NCBI GenBank assembly: GCA_003524565.1
Contig: DQGU01000152.1
Location: 1-11,570 of the forward strand
Length of the DNA: 11,570 nt
Direction: 5' to 3'
Source: Rhodospirillaceae bacterium
GTDB taxonomy: Bacteria > Pseudomonadota > Alphaproteobacteria > Micavibrionales > UBA2020
Shown here: positions 1-6,529 of the stretch, in pieces
Numbering within the stretch: position 1 is the stretch's first letter
How the letters are laid out: each line of letters starts with the position of its first letter
Notes under the pieces: model-generated
Told to the model about the DNA's origin: nothing
The model's input: only the letters and a program-made list of their open reading frames with translations
Database searches by the model: none
Position numbers and translations under genes: made by a program

Positions 1-188
1 CTCTTGGTCGGTTTATAGCGCAGGCCGTATCCGGTTTCGTCTGTCAGCCTGTGGGTATTGAAATTGCTGCTGCCTTTGTTGAAAGATTCCCATTCGGTAC
101 GCATCGCAATCTCGTCGTTGAATTCCGACGGGTCGCGGGTTTTGTTCATGGATTGAATCTTGTCGGCAATTTTTTGCAGGAATTCCAT
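1..188 (-). CDS. Partial hypothetical protein, C-terminus beyond window edge
   Basis: The reading frame is open from an ATG at 188 down to base 1, giving 62 residues with no stop, so the gene is cut by the window edge. The protein starts MEFLQKIADKIQSMNKTRDP, is charged and soluble-looking, and shows no signal peptide or membrane segment. Residues 43-48 read NFNTHR, in a stretch with conserved-looking Gly, Ser, His and aromatic residues (FNKGSSNFNTHRL). I do not recognise the family. It begins 43 bases after the GNAT stop codon on the same strand, so it is probably the fourth gene of the Fur-box operon. No strong Shine-Dalgarno is visible (only GAAAG about 10 bases upstream), so the start is uncertain; a second ATG lies 13 codons in. 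The frame is supported by coding-like composition and by its position directly behind the operon. Confidence 0.6.
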   Translation of the reverse strand, partial: MEFLQKIADKIQSMNKTRDPSEFNDEIAMRTEWESFNKGSSNFNTHRLTDETGYGLRYKPTK

Positions 189-231
189 GGCGCGGCGCTT
201 TCAATGGGCTCCGCCGGATTCCGCGGGGCTT

Positions 232-729
232 TTATGTCAGGGACAGTTCCATGAAAATCGTATCATAACTACCGCCTTCGACGGAATAAACCTGACGCCC
301 CGTTTCTGAAAAACCAAGTTTGCGGTAAAGCCCGATGGCGGCGCTTTGCGTCGCCGTGACATGCAGCTCCAGCGTGTCATAGCCAAGCTCGCGCGCATCG
401 TCGATAAGCGTCAGCGCGATATGCTTGCCGTATCCTTTGCCGTGCTGGTGCGGATGCACATGCAGATTGCAAAGCTCTACGCGGTTGTTTTCTTTTTGCT
501 TCAACCCGCCGAAGCCGAAAAGCGTGCGGTCGTCATCGGCAAACAGGCCGAGCATCGTGCCGTTATTGTTTTGGTAATCGCTGGCGCGCGCATGAATATC
601 GCCGTGAAAATCCGGATTTTGCACAAAGCCTTCGGTGTTTTTCTGCAGTGAAAAACGGTAAAGCGCGCGCAGTTGTTCCGCGTCAGTTTCCGTGACGGGG
701 CGCAGAATGACGTTGTTTTGCGTTTGCAT
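232..729 (-). CDS. GNAT-family N-acetyltransferase
   Basis: A 165-residue protein with the GNAT fold pattern. The N-terminal strand/helix reads VILRPVTETDAEQLRALY (7-24). The core acetyl-CoA pyrophosphate loop is QHGKGYG (95-101), inside the stretch from VELCNLHVHP onward. A C-terminal TQSAAIGLYRKLGF block (127-140) is typical of GNAT motif B. Family members transfer an acetyl group from acetyl-CoA to an amine; the substrate cannot be read from sequence. The ATG at 729 lies inside the 3' end of the upstream DapE-like gene (47-base overlap) and follows a GGAG/AAGGGGG purine tract at suitable distance, so translation is likely coupled. The family assignment is secure. A role in tailoring the product of the upstream NAS-like enzyme is only an inference from the shared operon. 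Confidence 0.88.
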   Translation of the reverse strand: MQTQNNVILRPVTETDAEQLRALYRFSLQKNTEGFVQNPDFHGDIHARASDYQNNNGTMLGLFADDDRTLFGFGGLKQKENNRVELCNLHVHPHQHGKGYGKHIALTLIDDARELGYDTLELHVTATQSAAIGLYRKLGFSETGRQVYSVEGGSYDTIFMELSLT

Positions 730-2128
730 GGGTATCAGCCCCCTTCTCCGCCGCCGCCGGCTTGTCGTCGTTTGCGGCTGCGTAATTCACCAGAGTCTGT
801 TTGAAAATATGGCGCAGGTTGACAAGGTCGGCAACCGCCGCGCGCTCGTCTACCTGATGCATGCCGCCTTTGGCCAGATAATCATCGGGCTTGTGGTGCT
901 TGCAGGCAATGCCGCCGCGCTCCGGCAGGCCCAGCTCGATGATTTCCGCATCGGGGAAATAATTCGATACGAAACGGCCATCTGTCGTGCCGCCGCTGCC
1001 ATCCAGTTTCGCGGGCGTGCCCAGCACCGTCTGCACGGCTTCTTGCGCCGATTTGGCAAGGCCTGCGGGCTGGCTGTAATAGGGTTGCGATGCGGTGTCT
1101 TTGTTGGCCACAACGGTGATATTTTTCAGCTTGTCCACATCCGGATGCGCCTTTGCCCATTCGGGCGGGTTGGCGAGCGCGTCCTTAATCCACGCCTCAA
1201 GACTGTCCGGCGTTTGCGACGGCGTGAAGCGGATGTTCCAAAGCGCCTCCGCCTTGCCCGGAATAACCGCGCTGGCGCCAAAGTCGCCGGATTTCAGCGC
1301 AACGGTTTCGAAATTGGTATTGGGGAAGTTTTCGTTGCCGTCTTTCCATTCCTTGGAAGACAAGATAGATACCGCCAGCGCCAGCGCGCGGTTCGGGTTT
1401 TCGAAAAGCTCCTGATAGGCCGCATGCCCCTGCACGCCCGCAACGTTGAACGTGCCGACAAGGCTGCCGCGGCGGCCGATTTTGATGTGGGAGCCGAGGT
1501 CATCCTGCGAACTGGGCTCGCCCACGATAAAGGCATCCGGCGTCTGCCCCTCTTTTTTCAGCCACTCCAGAACCTTGCGCGTGCCGTTGACGGCCGCCCA
1601 TTCTTCGTCGGTGGTCAAAATCATGCTCACGCGTACGTTGCCCTGCGCTTTTAAATCTTTCATGGCGTCTTCAACGGCGGTGATGAAGGCGGCGACGCTG
1701 CCTTTCATATCCGTCACGCCGCGACCATAAAGATAGCCGTCTTTCACTTCGCCATCGAACGGCTTGGTCGTCCATTTCGCTTCGTCGCCCACGGGCACGA
1801 CGTCGAGGTGCCCGATGTAGCAGATATGCTTGGCAGGCTGGCCGTTATCATTGCCGGATTTATCACCGCCGAACGTCCATTCCAGATAAACGTTTTCGAC
1901 GGGGTAATCCCATTTGTGATGGCCGCCGCTGTATTCGCTGCGTTCAACCCGCGCGCCGGATTTGGCAGCGTAATCGGCAATCGCATCGATGCTGCGGGCG
2001 GAAGCCGGCTTGTCGGCCGGATTCACGGCGGTGATGCTGGGAATTTTTACCAGTTCACGCGCCAGTTTGACCGTTGCGTCGCCCGCAGCGTCGATGTCGT
2101 GACGGGTATGGGTATGCTTATGCGGCAC
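683..2128 (-). CDS. dapE: DapE-like M20 metallopeptidase (succinyl-diaminopimelate desuccinylase family)
   Basis: The frame encodes 481 residues from a GTG start at 2128. The open frame extends to an ATG at 2215, but that start lies deep inside the preceding gene. The GTG has GGAG seven bases upstream and overlaps the preceding stop by 11 bases, so it is preferred. The di-zinc M20 pattern is complete: GHLDVVP (H107, D109), GRGVTDMKG (D140), TTDEEW (E175, E176), VGEPSS (E204) and MHQVDE (H424). The blocks IKIGRRGSL, VQGHAAY and the C-terminal DER.AVADL are those of DapE, which releases succinate from N-succinyl-LL-diaminopimelate in lysine and peptidoglycan synthesis. At 481 residues it exceeds the usual roughly 380. 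Extra sequence lies before the first metal ligand, before MHQVDE (GGIACKHHKPDDYLAKG) and in an Ala/Lys-rich tail. The N-terminus is His-rich (PHKHTHTRH). Given its place behind a Fur box, it may be a specialised paralogue rather than the housekeeping enzyme. Confidence 0.85.
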   Translation of the reverse strand: MPHKHTHTRHDIDAAGDATVKLARELVKIPSITAVNPADKPASARSIDAIADYAAKSGARVERSEYSGGHHKWDYPVENVYLEWTFGGDKSGNDNGQPAKHICYIGHLDVVPVGDEAKWTTKPFDGEVKDGYLYGRGVTDMKGSVAAFITAVEDAMKDLKAQGNVRVSMILTTDEEWAAVNGTRKVLEWLKKEGQTPDAFIVGEPSSQDDLGSHIKIGRRGSLVGTFNVAGVQGHAAYQELFENPNRALALAVSILSSKEWKDGNENFPNTNFETVALKSGDFGASAVIPGKAEALWNIRFTPSQTPDSLEAWIKDALANPPEWAKAHPDVDKLKNITVVANKDTASQPYYSQPAGLAKSAQEAVQTVLGTPAKLDGSGGTTDGRFVSNYFPDAEIIELGLPERGGIACKHHKPDDYLAKGGMHQVDERAAVADLVNLRHIFKQTLVNYAAANDDKPAAAEKGADTHANAKQRHSAPRHGN

Positions 2129-2936
2129 GCGCGTTCTCCATCCATTCGGTGGCGCGCTCGAAATAGCGGCTGGTGTTGATGCGGCGGGCATCCACCTGTG
2201 TTTTCGCGATTTCACGGAAAGATGTTACTGCGGGCAATTCTGCCGCCTTGTACAGATATTGATACGGCCCTTCCGCATCGCGCACCAGAAGCGCGCAGTT
2301 GTGGCTTTGCAGATTTTGGTAAACCTGTTCGCGGCCTTGCAGCAGACTTGCGCAGATAACCAGTTCGTTTTCGCCGGGTACATATTTCAGTGCGTCCATA
2401 CGCTCGACGCTGACTTGCTCTTTCAGGCCGATTTTGCGGCTGAGCTGTTCGGCCAGTGCGCAGGCTTCTTCGTCGAAATCGACGCAGATGACTTTGGACT
2501 GCGGGCAATGGCGCGCCAGCAGGAAGGCCGTGAGCGGCAAAGCCCCTGCCCCCAGAAAGCTGATGCGGTCAAACTTGCGGGTTTTGAACAGGTCAAGTTC
2601 CGCCTGACAAAGCTCGGTGTATTCAGGGAAGTACCAGAATTCGGCGAGGTCGCAGACGGGGCGGCCAATCAGATGTTTCGCCCAGAATTTTTCCATCTCG
2701 CACTCCGCGATGCCGCAAAGCACGGGCAGGTTTTCACGCTCGACCGCCAGCTCCGGCGCATCCAGCAAAAACTTCGCCAGCTCCGGCGACTGGCAGCGCG
2801 TCAGGGTGCGCACCAGATGCGTCAGGGAATCCGTCACGCGGTGGTTCATGGGCGAGAGATTTTTCTCGGTGCGCAGCAGCTGATAGCTGGCGCGAATGGC
2901 GTTGATGGCTTCTTGCTTGAGCATGTTTGTCGGCAT
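2118..2936 (-). CDS. Nicotianamine synthase / CntL-like aminobutyrate transferase
   Basis: A 272-residue protein whose central part is a class I SAM-binding fold of the nicotianamine synthase type. It has FLGAGALPLTAFLLA (127-141), then VICVDFDEEACALAEQL (149-165) for the SAM ribose acid, then LLVRDAEGPYQYLY (216-229), matching the LVRSAHG..AFLYP region of plant enzymes as I recall it. An upstream FWYFPEYTELCQAEL (100-114) fits the family's aromatic/Leu-rich helix. The N-terminal 90 residues are helical and contain an acidic AECEME. The length matches bacterial CntL (about 260-270) better than plant NAS (about 320). Family enzymes transfer the 3-amino-3-carboxypropyl group of SAM to an amine, giving nicotianamine or opine-metallophore backbones. 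The gene is first in its operon, behind a promoter with a Fur box. ATG 2936 has AGG six bases upstream. A plain methyltransferase is the alternative and is less likely. No opine dehydrogenase is visible, but it could lie outside the window. Confidence 0.75.
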   Translation of the reverse strand: MPTNMLKQEAINAIRASYQLLRTEKNLSPMNHRVTDSLTHLVRTLTRCQSPELAKFLLDAPELAVERENLPVLCGIAECEMEKFWAKHLIGRPVCDLAEFWYFPEYTELCQAELDLFKTRKFDRISFLGAGALPLTAFLLARHCPQSKVICVDFDEEACALAEQLSRKIGLKEQVSVERMDALKYVPGENELVICASLLQGREQVYQNLQSHNCALLVRDAEGPYQYLYKAAELPAVTSFREIAKTQVDARRINTSRYFERATEWMENARAA

Positions 2937-2999
2937 TGGTGACCTGCTTTCCCTCGTTTGTCCGCTGGGGTATATTTTTTATAATTCGTTTTTGCTGTG

Positions 3000-3018
3000 A
3001 ATGCAAATCATTCTCATT
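3000..3018 (-). promoter_or_regulatory. Predicted Fur box (iron-responsive operator)
   Basis: The plus-strand sequence AATGCAAATCATTCTCATT matches the inverted-repeat Fur operator. The core TGCAAATCATTCTCA (3002-3016) agrees with the 7-1-7 consensus TGATAATNATTATCA at 11 of 14 specified bases. It sits immediately downstream of the -10 hexamer of the minus-strand promoter, over the predicted start of transcription. That is the usual place for repression by Fur-Fe(II). By inference the NAS-like/DapE-like/GNAT operon is expressed under iron limitation. Some alphaproteobacteria use Irr or Mur instead, so the identity of the regulator is not certain. Confidence 0.72.
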
Positions 3019-3024
3019 CGCAGA

Positions 3025-3052
3025 AATATACACCCGGCTATAACTTTGTCAA
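3025..3052 (-). promoter_or_regulatory. Sigma-70-type promoter of the NAS-like operon
   Basis: On the minus strand a perfect -35 TTGACA (3052-3047) is followed, after 16 bases, by TATATT (3030-3025), which is 5 of 6 to TATAAT. Transcription would start near 3018, leaving a leader of about 80 bases before the ATG at 2936. The promoter is strong by sequence, which fits a gene held off by a repressor at the adjacent Fur box. Confidence 0.7.
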
Positions 3053-3176
3053 ATTAGAAAATAAGCATGATTTATCAAATATATAGACCTTGGCGGGTAC
3101 TAATTGCATCTTGCCCGCTGCCGTCTGCTGCGCTAGGTAATAGAACATAAGTTTTTATAAAACAGGGAGATAGGAC

Positions 3177-4133
3177 ATGCAAAAACGCGCGCTGGGCGAT
3201 TCCGGTTTGATGGTGGCGCCGCTGTGTTTTGGCGGAAATGTTTTTGGCTGGACGATTGACGCGGCGCAGTCCTTCCCCCTGCTCGATGCCTTTGTCGAAC
3301 GCGGGTTCAATTTTGTGGATACGGCGGATGTGTATTCGACATGGGGCGGGCCGAACAACAAGGGCGGCGAGTCCGAAACCATCATCGGCGCGTGGTTCAA
3401 AAAATCCGGCAAGCGTGACAAGGTCGTGCTCGCCACCAAAGTCGGCCATGAAATGACGCCGGAGAAAAAGGGTTTATCCGCCGCGCATATCCTGCGCTCC
3501 GTCGATGAAAGTCTTGTGCGTTTGCAAACCGATTACATCGATTTGTATCAATCGCACAAAGATGATTTGTCCGTCGCGCCGGATGAAACGCTGCGCGCGT
3601 ATCAAAAACTGATTGAACAGGGAAAAGTCCGCGCGATTGGTGCATCGAATTTCACGGCGGAGCGTCTCGCCCTCTCCCTGCAAACGGCGAAGGATGCGGG
3701 GCTGCCGCGTTATTGCAGTCTGCAGCCTGAATATAACCTTTATGACCGCGCGGGGTTCGAGGCGGAATTGATGCCGCTTTGCGTGCAGGAAAACGTGGGC
3801 GTTATCAGCTATTACTCCCTCGCCCGCGGGTTCCTCAGTGGCAAATACCGCAGCGAAGCCGACCTTGGCAAATCGGTACGCGGCGCGCGCGTGGCGGAAG
3901 TCTATTTCAATCCGCGCGGCTTTCGCATTCTGGACGCGCTCGACAGCATCGCATCCGCGCATAACAGCAACCCCGCGCGCATCGCCCTTGCATGGCTGAT
4001 GCAACGCCCCGCCATCACCGCCCCCATCGCCAGCGCAACAACAATTGCGCAGCTGGAAGACTTAATGGCGGCGGCAGAGGTGAAACTGACGGCGGATGAT
4101 GTGAAGGTTTTGGATGAGGCGAGTTCTTACTGA
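3177..4133 (+). CDS. Aldo/keto reductase
   Basis: A 318-residue NADPH-dependent oxidoreductase of the aldo/keto reductase superfamily, a soluble TIM barrel reducing carbonyl compounds. The catalytic tetrad is visible: D48 and Y53 (FVDTADVYS), K88 (ATKVG) and H127 (YQSHKDD). The cofactor-binding parts GASNF, YYSLARGFLSGKY and APIASATTIAQLEDL are in the expected order. The length is normal for this subfamily of YajO-like or aryl-alcohol-dehydrogenase-like reductases. ATG 3177 has AGGGAG (3164-3169) at a good distance. The gene is divergent from the NAS-like operon across a 240-base AT-rich gap and is followed by a hairpin. I see no clear promoter of its own. The substrate cannot be told from sequence, and nothing ties it to iron apart from the shared intergenic region. 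Confidence 0.93.
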   Translation: MQKRALGDSGLMVAPLCFGGNVFGWTIDAAQSFPLLDAFVERGFNFVDTADVYSTWGGPNNKGGESETIIGAWFKKSGKRDKVVLATKVGHEMTPEKKGLSAAHILRSVDESLVRLQTDYIDLYQSHKDDLSVAPDETLRAYQKLIEQGKVRAIGASNFTAERLALSLQTAKDAGLPRYCSLQPEYNLYDRAGFEAELMPLCVQENVGVISYYSLARGFLSGKYRSEADLGKSVRGARVAEVYFNPRGFRILDALDSIASAHNSNPARIALAWLMQRPAITAPIASATTIAQLEDLMAAAEVKLTADDVKVLDEASSY

Positions 4134-4144
4134 TAAAAATTCTC

Positions 4145-4187
4145 TGATGAACAAAGAGCTAAAGCCTTTATCTCGGTTCATCATTTT
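4145..4187. terminator. Probable bidirectional terminator hairpin between the reductase gene and tRNA-Pro
   Basis: TGATGAAC (4145-4152) pairs perfectly with GTTCATCA (4176-4183). The interior can pair further (GAG with CTC, AAAG with CTTT) with small bulges, and four T follow directly. It sits between the convergent aldo/keto reductase gene and tRNA-Pro; on the minus strand the hairpin is soon followed by ATTTTTA. The stem is AT-rich, so efficiency is uncertain. Confidence 0.5.
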
Positions 4188-4203
4188 CGATACTGAGAAA
4201 AAA

Positions 4204-4280
4204 TGGTCGGAGTGCGGGGATTCGAACCCCGGGCCTCTTGCTCCCGAAGCAAGCACTCTACCAGGCTGAGCTACACTCCG
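4204..4280 (-). tRNA. tRNA-Pro(CGG)
   Basis: A 77-base cloverleaf on the minus strand. The acceptor stem CGGAGTG pairs with CACTCCG, followed by discriminator A and an encoded CCA (4206-4204). The D-arm reads TAGCTCAGCCTGGTAGAG. The anticodon stem CTTGC/GCAAG encloses loop TTCGGGA, giving anticodon CGG. The T-arm reads CGGGGTTCGAATCCCCG. It decodes the CCG proline codon, one of the commoner proline codons in the neighbouring genes. Confidence 0.97.
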
Positions 4281-4362
4281 ACGCGCGGGAACAAGTTATA
4301 GAGCAGTTATGTCGCATATTCCCCCGCGCGGCGCAAGGGGTATTTGCGGGAATTTTGCGGGG

Positions 4363-5394
4363 TTAGTAATCCCGTTCTACTGCAAAATCAATGAGTTCGG
4401 CCAAATCGCGGCGGATGCCGTTGCCGGGCAGGTTTTCAAGGCATTTGCGCCCTTTGGCTGCAAAATCCCGCGCCTGAGCGAGGGAAAGCTCGAGCCCCTT
4501 ATGTTTTTTAATCAGCCCCTGCGCTTCGGCAAGGTCGCCGTCTTTCTGGTCGAGGTCGCACATCGTGCGCTGCCAGAATTGCTTTTCCGCTGCGCTCGAT
4601 TTGGCCATGGCTTTGAGCACCGGCAGCGTCATCTTGCCTTCTTTGAAATCATCGCCGATGGATTTGCCAAGACGCTCTTCGGAGGCGGCGTAATCCAGCA
4701 CGTCATCCGAAATCTGGAACGCAAGGCCGAGGTACATGCCGTAATCGCGCAGCGCCTGACATTCGCCAGCGGGGCGGTCGGCCACAATGGCGCCGACTTC
4801 GCAGGCGGCGGCGAAAAGCTCGGCCGTTTTGGCGCCGATGACTTTCATATAATCCGCTTCGGTGGTGTCGATGTTATTGGCGGTGGAGAGCTGCAGCACC
4901 TCCCCCTCCGCAATCACGGCGGATGCGTTCGAGAGGATGCGCAAAACTTCGAGAGAGCCGTCTTCGACCATCAACTGGAACGAGCGGCTGAACAGGAAAT
5001 CGCCCACCAGTACGGCGGCTTCGTTGCCGAAAACGGCATTGGCCGAGGCCTTGCCGCGGCGCTGGTCGCTTTCGTCCACCACGTCATCATGCAGCAGCGT
5101 GGCGGTATGGATGAATTCGACGCAGGCGGCCAGTTTATACTGGCGCGTGCCGTTGTAATCGAACAGCGCGGCGGAGGCGAGCGTCAAAAGCGGGCGGATA
5201 CGTTTGCCGCCCCCCGCAATCAAATGCCCGGCCAGCTGCGGGATAAGCGGAATGTCGGACTGCATGCGGTCGAGGATAAGCGCGTTCACCGCGGCCATAT
5301 CCGGCTTCAGCGCATCCGCCAGCCTTTGCAGCGGGTTTGCGGTTGTCGCGGCGGCGGCGGGCGTATTATCATGTGCGGTATGCGCAGGCGTCAT
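4363..5394 (-). CDS. ispB: Long-chain polyprenyl diphosphate synthase (octaprenyl/decaprenyl type)
   Basis: A 343-residue all-helical prenyltransferase that extends farnesyl or geranylgeranyl diphosphate with isopentenyl diphosphate to make the ubiquinone side chain. GGGKRIRP (61-68) is present. The first aspartate-rich motif is LLHDDVVDE (D103, D104, D107) and the second is ISDDVLDY (D230, D231, D234). A small Ala five residues before the first motif (EFIHTATLLHDD) favours a long-chain product. A KMTLPVL block follows as in the family. The frame could begin at a GTG at 5424, but the ATG at 5394 has GGAAG six bases upstream and is preferred. The N-terminus up to about residue 20 is low-complexity Ala/Thr. 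The gene is divergent from the DUF2007 gene across an 86-base gap, an arrangement I recall from many alphaproteobacteria. Confidence 0.93.
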   Translation of the reverse strand: MTPAHTAHDNTPAAAATTANPLQRLADALKPDMAAVNALILDRMQSDIPLIPQLAGHLIAGGGKRIRPLLTLASAALFDYNGTRQYKLAACVEFIHTATLLHDDVVDESDQRRGKASANAVFGNEAAVLVGDFLFSRSFQLMVEDGSLEVLRILSNASAVIAEGEVLQLSTANNIDTTEADYMKVIGAKTAELFAAACEVGAIVADRPAGECQALRDYGMYLGLAFQISDDVLDYAASEERLGKSIGDDFKEGKMTLPVLKAMAKSSAAEKQFWQRTMCDLDQKDGDLAEAQGLIKKHKGLELSLAQARDFAAKGRKCLENLPGNGIRRDLAELIDFAVERDY

Positions 5395-5480
5395 GTCCGT
5401 CTTCCGGCATGGTTGAAACTGCACTCTTATAACAAAATTTCGCGGCGGATATCAGTGAATTTTTGGGCGGCAGGCAGCGG

Positions 5481-5708
5481 ATGATAGAAATCTATACCAC
5501 CAGCGACATGGGCGAGATTGCATTTGTAAAATCCCTTTTACAGAGTGCGTCCATTGAATATGTGGTTTTCGACGAGCATACCTCCGGCCTGTTCGGCGGG
5601 TTTGCCGATTGCCGTATTATGTTACTTGATGATAACGATTACGAAGCGGCATACGACCTGCTGTTCGATGCAGGGCTGGAGCCGAGCGAAGCGGAGTACC
5701 GTTCATGA
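5481..5708 (+). CDS. DUF2007 family small protein (putative signal-transducing protein)
   Basis: A 75-residue protein from ATG 5481, with CAGG six bases upstream. A TTG six codons earlier in the same frame is a less likely start. The pattern MIEIYTTSDMGEIAFVKSLL, then IEYVVFDEHTSGLFGG, then CRIMLLDDNDYEAAYDLL is that of DUF2007, a small ferredoxin-like fold annotated as a putative signal transducer; its function is not established. Its TGA overlaps the start of the next gene (ATGA, 5705-5708), so the two are translationally coupled. The ispB / DUF2007 / methyltransferase order supports the call. Confidence 0.88.
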   Translation: MIEIYTTSDMGEIAFVKSLLQSASIEYVVFDEHTSGLFGGFADCRIMLLDDNDYEAAYDLLFDAGLEPSEAEYRS

Positions 5709-6472
5709 CCAGCAGCACACACGATTTACCGATGATTGAAACCACCCTGCTGCGCGGGCGGGTCAAACTGTTGCAGCCGAAGGTGGGGTTTCATGCCTCG
5801 CTCGATACCGTGTTCCTCGCCGCCGCCGTGCCGGTGAAAGAGCGCTGGCAAGTGCTCGATGTCGGCTGCGGCGTTGGCTCCGCAGGGTTATGTGTTACAT
5901 CAAGAAATAAAAATATATATCTGACAGGAATAGATATTCAGCGGGAATTGACCGACCTTGCGCTGCAAAATGCTGTTTTGAACGATGTGGCAGGCCGCAG
6001 CCGGTTTTTTCAGGGGTCGCTCCTGTCTGAAAAAACAATTGAAAACAATTATTTCAACTCAGTTCTTATGAATCCACCTTATCAAGAAGGCGGCACGCAT
6101 ACCCCCTCGCCCAGTAGCATCAAAGCCTTCGCGCATGGCGAAGATGCCTCAGGCGCTACTTTAGAAAATTGGATTAAATATGCGCATTCTAAACTAAAAA
6201 ATGGCGGATATCTGACCGTTATTCACCGCGCCGACCGTCTGGATGATGTTTTGATGGCGCTGGGTAAAAAACGGTGGTTCGGCAGCTTCGTTGTCTATCC
6301 GCTCTACCCGCACGCCGGCGAAGACGCCCGCCGCGTCATCGTGCAGGCACGCAAAGAACGCTACGCCGCCCTCAAGCTAAAATCCGGCATGGTCATCCAC
6401 CAGAAAAACGGCCAATACACACCGGAGGCCGAGGCGGTGCTGAGCGATGGTGCGGTGATTGAGATGGATTAA
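5705..6472 (+). CDS. TrmN6/YfiC-like SAM-dependent N6-adenine methyltransferase
   Basis: A 255-residue class I methyltransferase. Motif I is VLDVGCGVGSAG (50-61), the acidic strand is LTGIDIQ (73-79), and the catalytic motif is NPPY (123-126), typical of enzymes methylating exocyclic amino groups. The N-terminal LLRGRVKLLQPKVGFHASLD resembles the opening of the YfiC/TrmN6 group, which makes m6A at position 37 of tRNA-Val. The substrate here is inferred from the family. It starts within the DUF2007 stop (ATGA) and is followed at once by a strong terminator. The stretch about 5885-6085 is AT-richer than the flanks (for example CAAGAAATAAAAATATATAT), a local composition patch inside the gene. 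Confidence 0.85.
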   Translation: MTSSTHDLPMIETTLLRGRVKLLQPKVGFHASLDTVFLAAAVPVKERWQVLDVGCGVGSAGLCVTSRNKNIYLTGIDIQRELTDLALQNAVLNDVAGRSRFFQGSLLSEKTIENNYFNSVLMNPPYQEGGTHTPSPSSIKAFAHGEDASGATLENWIKYAHSKLKNGGYLTVIHRADRLDDVLMALGKKRWFGSFVVYPLYPHAGEDARRVIVQARKERYAALKLKSGMVIHQKNGQYTPEAEAVLSDGAVIEMD

Positions 6473-6505
6473 AAACTAAAGCCGCCTTGCTGGCGGCTTT
6501 AGTTT
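6473..6505. terminator. Strong intrinsic terminator, likely bidirectional
   Basis: AAACTAAAGCCGCC (6473-6486) is a perfect 14-bp inverted repeat of GGCGGCTTTAGTTT (6492-6505) around loop TTGCT. It begins right after the methyltransferase TAA. The A/T-rich outer stem gives a U-tract in both directions, so it can also serve the convergent small gene ending at 6530. Confidence 0.92.
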
Positions 6506-6529
6506 GACCGTTGCAATTTTTGGAAAATA

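Noticed and set aside
692..1654. Long plus-strand open frame (320 codons) opposite the DapE-like gene
   Set aside because: It lies entirely antisense to a gene with complete M20 motifs, has no recognisable domain, and its Arg/Ala/Gly-rich composition is typical of a GC-rich shadow frame.
2129..2215. Upstream ATG extension of the DapE-like gene to 2215
   Set aside because: It would overlap the NAS-like gene by 98 bases and add 29 residues of non-family sequence. The GTG at 2128 has a good Shine-Dalgarno (GGAG) and a short overlap.
5395..5480. Divergent promoters between ispB and the DUF2007 gene
   Set aside because: TTATAA-like -10 candidates exist on both strands, but no -35 at a fitting distance, so no promoter is called.
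4309..5484. Plus-strand open frame (391 codons) opposite ispB
   Set aside because: It is antisense to the clear polyprenyl synthase with both aspartate-rich motifs, shows no domain, and also runs over the start of the DUF2007 gene.
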